From: an uncultured Pseudomonadales bacterium
GTDB lineage: Bacteria; Pseudomonadota; Gammaproteobacteria; Pseudomonadales; Azotimanducaceae
Assembly (NCBI GenBank): GCA_958296295.1
Contig: OY282460.1
Span: forward strand, 992,001 to 1,056,000
DNA: 64,000 nucleotides
Direction of reading: 5' to 3'
The notes below the pieces were generated by a model. The model was not told the DNA's origin and did not search any database. It saw only the letters and a list, made by a program, of their open reading frames with translations. Position numbers and translations under genes: made by a program. Below, piece after piece: positions 60,562 to 64,000 of the stretch (the first letter of the stretch is position 1; every line of letters starts with the position of its first letter).

Positions 60562-61170
60562 ATGAAACGCGCAAGGAAATGCCCCACGAGGGCCATGACC
60601 TACGCCGGGCTGCCGTTCGCCCTGCCGGTTCTGTTTCTGCTGCTCGCCGGCTGCGTGCCGGTGCGCCCATTCGCGCCCGGTTGGACGGACTTCGACTTTC
60701 GCGTGCGCGGTCGGATTGGCGGGCGGACGGCGCACGAGGCGTTTTCGGCTTCTTTCGATTGGCGGCAAGCCGAAGAGCGGTTCGCCGTGGAGCTGTGGGG
60801 CATGCTTGGCCAGGGCCGAACGCGGATTCTGGGCGACGGGCGCCGCGCGCTCGTCATCGACGCCCGCGGGCAAGTGCTGCGCGATGACGACTTGGACGAT
60901 CTCATGGCGCGGGCGCTGGGCTGGCATGCGCCGGTTTTGGCGTTGCGCCACTGGGTGCGCGGAACGGCGGCGCCGGGGGGCGCCCTTGAAGCCGCGGCGC
61001 ATGACCAGCTGGGCCGTTTGGCCAGCTTCACGCAATTCGGGTGGGCGGTGGAACTGCGCGGCTGGCAGGACACGCCCATCGGCGAAACGCCGCGCAAGAT
61101 CATCGCCCAACGCGGCAGCTATCGCGTCACCGTGGTGTGCAAGGAGTGGTTCGGCCCTGCGGCGGAGTAG
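60562..61170 (+). CDS. lolB: Outer-membrane lipoprotein insertion factor LolB
   Basis: LolB receives lipoproteins from LolA and inserts them into the outer membrane. The 202-aa product has a basic n-region, a hydrophobic core and the lipobox LLLAGC with Cys31. The mature domain contains FDFRVRGRIGGRT, AVELWGMLGQGRTRILG and IIAQRGSYRVTVVCKEW. ATG 60562 is preferred; ATG 60595 would also give a lipoprotein signal. It is divergent from prfA. In relatives ispE follows; here a Fic gene on the other strand takes that place. Confidence 0.93.
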   Translation: MKRARKCPTRAMTYAGLPFALPVLFLLLAGCVPVRPFAPGWTDFDFRVRGRIGGRTAHEAFSASFDWRQAEERFAVELWGMLGQGRTRILGDGRRALVIDARGQVLRDDDLDDLMARALGWHAPVLALRHWVRGTAAPGGALEAAAHDQLGRLASFTQFGWAVELRGWQDTPIGETPRKIIAQRGSYRVTVVCKEWFGPAAE

Positions 61171-61250
61171 GGATTGGCGGGCGCTCGCGCGGCGACATTG
61201 CGGTTTGATCCATGCCGCAACCGCTCAAGGCGGCACGGAGCCCGTGTCCG

Positions 61251-62435
61251 TCAGGTCGTCAACTCGTCGCCTTCCTCGTGCCGCCACGGCAGGAATGCCA
61301 AGATGCGCCCGCGGTTCACCCGCAACGTGTTGCCGGCGGCGTCGCGCAGCAGGTCGAGTTCCCGGAGGGCTTGCACGTCGCGGCTCAGCGTGCGGCGCGA
61401 AAGGTTGGCGTAGGCGCGGGCCACATCGGTGTTGAGGTTCGGCAAATCGTCGAACGGAACGGATCCGGCCAGCGACGAGAGCGCCAGGGCGAGCGTGCGG
61501 CGGCGGTCAGTTGCGGTGCGCACGACCCGGAACTGCTCGTGGACGAAGTGAACCCATGCCACCTTCCACTGCTGCTGCTGGATCACGCTCGTTTGTTCGG
61601 CGAGGCCGTCCACTAGGCCGCGCAGCGCGTAGGCGACGAAACCGTAGATGCCGGCGGTGGTTCGGCTCGCCCGCTCCAGTTCGCGGTAGTAGTTCGTGCG
61701 CGTCTGGTTGTAGTGGTTGCTGAGCAAGTGGCACACGGGCTGCGGCAGCCCGGCTTCCAGCAGGATCGCCAACTCCAGCAAGCGGCCGGTGCGCCCGTTG
61801 CCATCCCCAAACGGGTGTATCCACACGAGATAAACGTGCGCGAAGACCGCCTTGAGGATCGCCAGAGCCGCAGGGTCGATGCTTGACGCGGGAAAGTCGC
61901 CGAGCATGTTGCACAACCGCTCCAGCAGGAACCGCGCGTCGCGTCCTTCCGGGCAGCGGTAGCGCCCCACCGACACGTTCACCGTTCGCACCTCACCAGG
62001 CGTTGCATGGTCATCCACTTCCAAGCCGTTCAGCACCGCGGCGTTCATGCGTTCCAGCGTCTCGACAGTGAGCGGTATGTGTCGTTCCGCCGTCAGCTGG
62101 TCAACAAGCCCGTTGCACGCCGCCACGATGTTGTCGATCTCGCGTTTGAGGTATTCGCGGGAAGGGGGCAAGGCAAGGGTCCCCGCCACCGCCGCCCGCG
62201 CTTCTTCCTCCGACAAGGTGTTCCCCTCAATGGCGGTGGTGGCCAACGCCCCCTTGGCCAGATAGAGCTGATGGATGTCGTCGGAGACTTGCGGCGTCAA
62301 AGGCGCACTGGCGATCTGGGCGCAACGCGCCGTCGCTTTACCCAACGCGAGCCAATCCGTGTGTGCCAAGCGGCGAAGATCGAAACGGAAGTCCAGCCAC
62401 GGATGCGTACGCTCGTAAGGTCTAGAGGTTGTCAC
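61251..62435 (-). CDS. Fic-family protein with N-terminal inhibitory motif and C-terminal winged helix
   Basis: A 394-aa Fic protein, expected to transfer AMP (or another group) to a target protein. The catalytic core is VWIHPFGDGNGRTGRLLELA, a full HPFxxGNGRxxR motif. The autoinhibitory helix motif TTAIEGNTLSEEEARAAV lies before the core, the class II arrangement. The C-terminal segment VARAYANLSRRTLSRDVQAL reads as a winged helix-turn-helix, so it may regulate itself. GTG/ATG choice: the start at 62433-62435 gives MTTSRPYERTHPWLDFRF, the usual beginning of this group. A palindrome lies 33 nt upstream (62468-62482). Confidence 0.93.
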   Translation of the reverse strand: MTTSRPYERTHPWLDFRFDLRRLAHTDWLALGKATARCAQIASAPLTPQVSDDIHQLYLAKGALATTAIEGNTLSEEEARAAVAGTLALPPSREYLKREIDNIVAACNGLVDQLTAERHIPLTVETLERMNAAVLNGLEVDDHATPGEVRTVNVSVGRYRCPEGRDARFLLERLCNMLGDFPASSIDPAALAILKAVFAHVYLVWIHPFGDGNGRTGRLLELAILLEAGLPQPVCHLLSNHYNQTRTNYYRELERASRTTAGIYGFVAYALRGLVDGLAEQTSVIQQQQWKVAWVHFVHEQFRVVRTATDRRRTLALALSSLAGSVPFDDLPNLNTDVARAYANLSRRTLSRDVQALRELDLLRDAAGNTLRVNRGRILAFLPWRHEEGDELTT

Positions 62436-62467
62436 GAGTTCTGTCCCTCAGATAGACGCCATTAACA

Positions 62468-62482
62468 CTTTATAGCATAAAG
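62468..62482. promoter_or_regulatory. Palindrome upstream of the Fic gene, candidate operator
   Basis: CTTTATAGCATAAAG is a perfect 6-bp inverted repeat with a 3-bp centre, in an AT-rich patch of an otherwise GC-rich region, 33 nt before the Fic start codon. The Fic protein ends in a predicted DNA-binding winged helix, which makes autoregulation plausible. The rest of the 62436-62782 gap has no recognisable gene; a frame reading through it on the minus strand is driven by the tRNA sequence. Confidence 0.5.
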
Positions 62483-62782
62483 CTTTTTTTGTAGAAACGC
62501 CGACTTCTTCCAGCTCATTGGCAGGCACTGTGTCCAAGTAGTTGACCGCGTGGAAGGCATTGGATCACACGCCCGGTGGCGAAAACGCCGTTCGCCCAAG
62601 AACGTCGCGCACTCCCAAACGATGGGGATTGACTTCGCTCGCCTCCCCGACGACAATTCGCGCAGCCGTTGCGGGGCAGCCTCGTGGTGGCGTGCCGCGT
62701 CGGCCAAGCCAACTCGAAGTGACCACAAGCCTCGGGCGGCGTGGCGGGTTGCGGCAACCGAGTTCCAAGGAACGCGAGCGCT

Positions 62783-62857
62783 TGGGGCGTCGCCAAGTGG
62801 CAAGGCCCCGGGTTTTGATCCCGGTATTCGCAGGTTCGAATCCTGCCGCCCCAGCCA
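62783..62857 (+). tRNA. tRNA-Gln (anticodon TTG)
   Basis: A 75-nt cloverleaf including CCA: acceptor TGGGGCG/CGCCCCA, anticodon stem CCGGG/CCCGG around the loop TTTTGAT with anticodon TTG at 62815-62817, and T-arm CAGGTTCGAATCCTG. It begins with U, typical for bacterial glutamine tRNAs. It lies between lolB and rplY as in other gammaproteobacteria. Confidence 0.97.
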
Positions 62858-62976
62858 ATCGCGCCGCGCGGCCAAAAGGGCGCATCCCATAGCCGCTTCG
62901 GCCTTGGACGCGCCTGCCACGCCGCCGGTCGTCGCGGCCCTTGCCGGAACACAGCGACAGAGAAAGGAGCACCAAC

Positions 62977-63627
62977 ATGCGTGAACAAGTCGTCGTCTGC
63001 GCGGAACTTCGCACCGAGCTCGGCAAGGCCGCCACCCGCCGGCTGCGGCGGCTGCGAGGCCAGACGCCGGGCATCCTCTACGGTGCCGGTGGAGAGCCGG
63101 TGCATCTCGCTCTCGAGTACCGGGATCTGGCCAAGGCCATGGAGGAGGAGGCGTTCTCTTCGCAGATTCTCACCTTGCGGGTGGGCGACAAGACGCAGGC
63201 GTGCGTGCTTCGCGAGGTGCAGCGCCATCCGGCCACCGATCGGGTACAGCATGTCGATTTTCTGCGAATCCGCGAAGATCAGCTGCTGCAAACGAACGTG
63301 CCCCTGCACTTCGTCGGCGAGGATCAATGCGTTGGGGTGAAGCTTGGCGGCGGGCGGCTGGCGCACAATCTCATCGAAGTGGAAGTCAGCTGCATGCCGC
63401 GGGACTTGCCGGAGTTCATCGAAGTGGATGTGAAGCCCCTGCAAGTGGGCCACGCGCTGCACCTTTCGGACTTGGCTTTGCCTCCCGGCGTCTCGGTGGT
63501 GGCGTTGGGTTTCGGTGCCGACCACGACATCCCCGTGGTGGCCGTGGCGGCCCGTCGGGGCGGAGGGGAACAGGAGGAGGAAGAGGCTGGCGAAGCGAGC
63601 GACGAGGAAGAAACCGACCCGTCCTGA
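62977..63627 (+). CDS. rplY: 50S ribosomal protein L25/general stress protein Ctc
   Basis: A 216-aa long-form L25 that binds 5S rRNA. The N-terminal L25 domain contains TPGILYGAGGEPVHLALEYR and VLREVQRHPATDRVQHVDFL. The C-terminal Ctc/TL5 domain has NLIEVEVSCMPRDLPEFIEV and GHALHLSDLALPPGV. The tail is very acidic (EQEEEEAGEASDEEE). AAAGGAG at 62963-62969 supports ATG 62977. pth follows downstream; prs, often present upstream, is missing. Confidence 0.95.
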   Translation: MREQVVVCAELRTELGKAATRRLRRLRGQTPGILYGAGGEPVHLALEYRDLAKAMEEEAFSSQILTLRVGDKTQACVLREVQRHPATDRVQHVDFLRIREDQLLQTNVPLHFVGEDQCVGVKLGGGRLAHNLIEVEVSCMPRDLPEFIEVDVKPLQVGHALHLSDLALPPGVSVVALGFGADHDIPVVAVAARRGGGEQEEEEAGEASDEEETDPS

Positions 63628-63769
63628 TCCGCGTTTGCGCCACCGACCAGCCGTTCGACCGGGGGCCGCGAACCGAAGGCCGTGCCGCTGACTACCGCCA
63701 AGCGGTGACGGCAAGAACCGCGACGCGCGGGATGCGCAGCGTCACGGCACGGCAACCAGAGGCAACCAC

Positions 63770-64000
63770 ATGGCCATTCGCCTGCTCGTCGGCCTGGGCA
63801 ATCCGGGCAAACGGTACGCCCGCACCAGGCACAACATCGGCGCGTGGTGGCTGGAAAGCATGGCCGCGCGTTTTGGTGTGGCGCTGAAGAAACAGCGCAA
63901 GTTCCAAGGTCTCGTCGGGCGAGGCGACGTGCTTGGGCGCGACCTGCTCATGCTCCTGCCCGCCACCTATGTGAACCTGTCCGGCAATGCGGTGGGTGCG
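63770..64000 (+). CDS. pth: Peptidyl-tRNA hydrolase (C-terminus beyond window)
   Basis: Pth recycles tRNA from prematurely released peptidyl-tRNA. The first 77 residues are visible: IRLLVGLGNPGKRYARTRHN with the conserved N11 and catalytic H21, then WWLESMAARF and LLMLLPATYVNLSGNAVG, which holds the family's P-x-T-x-M/V-N-x-S-G motif. ATG 63770 is the natural start, 142 nt after rplY; the gap 63628-63769 shows nothing else. Confidence 0.95.
   Translation, partial: MAIRLLVGLGNPGKRYARTRHNIGAWWLESMAARFGVALKKQRKFQGLVGRGDVLGRDLLMLLPATYVNLSGNAVGA

Noticed and set aside
62462..62920. Minus-strand frame with RQDSNLRIPGSKPGALPLG
   Set aside because: This peptide is the well-known false translation through a tRNA gene, here tRNA-Gln at 62783-62857.
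1..64000. CRISPR array
   Set aside because: No regularly spaced direct repeats of 24-40 bp were seen and no cas gene is present.

Overview
The window is a high-GC (roughly two thirds G+C) bacterial chromosome segment. Its housekeeping content fits a gammaproteobacterium, probably from a poorly sampled lineage: an initiator tRNA-rimP-nusA block, yciO/trpS/scpA/scpB/rluB, lptE-holA, prfA-prmC-moeB, and lolB followed by tRNA-Gln, rplY and pth. LptE and two Lol-type systems show a Gram-negative outer membrane. No species assignment is possible from sequence reading alone.

Layout. 1-2215: tRNA-fMet, rimP and nusA on the minus strand, nusA running off the left edge. 2459-9434: a tightly overlapping plus-strand operon with a LolA-like protein, two FtsX-type permeases, an ATPase and a C-terminally aromatic beta-barrel candidate, with an AGCS sodium:amino-acid symporter embedded. 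9474-12376: a translationally coupled NYN-nuclease-like plus STAND/NACHT-like NTPase pair, next to a decayed transposase (12430-13517). 13608-18923: a DM13 protein, a double VOC protein, an NDP-forming acyl-CoA synthetase, rluB and scpB. 18932-26202: scpA, trpS, a broken AAA ATPase, yciO, a membrane C13 peptidase, a TauD-type dioxygenase and a frameshifted Lrp/AsnC regulator.

26270-36055 holds a secreted protein and two approximately 1100-residue paralogous membrane proteins (ABC-2-like membrane part, M1-peptidase-like part without HExxH, golvesin-like tail). A HEPN-domain gene and a scar of a third paralog lie between them. 36325-42862 is mostly housekeeping: pdxA, ribBA, a repeat-containing lipoprotein, lptE, holA and a membrane protein.

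42960-49375 is a decayed accessory region: an ankyrin remnant, a truncated HEPN gene with a partner, a small hypothetical gene, an integrase pseudogene, an intact enoyl-CoA hydratase and a frameshifted AAA ATPase. 49419-57675 is a four-gene putative anti-phage operon: PLD-SNF2 helicase, Eco57I-like adenine methyltransferase, DprA/SLOG protein and an unknown protein. It sits directly behind prfA-prmC-moeB. The window ends with lolB, a Fic protein with its own HTH and upstream palindrome, tRNA-Gln, rplY and the start of pth.

Main message: conserved operons are repeatedly interrupted by probable defence genes (NYN-STAND, two HEPN proteins, helicase-methylase operon, Fic, AAA ATPases). Most frameshifts fall in these accessory genes and in the transposase/integrase remnants, while the core genes are intact. 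I found no CRISPR array and no rRNA. All domain calls come from reading translations by eye; no database search was run.
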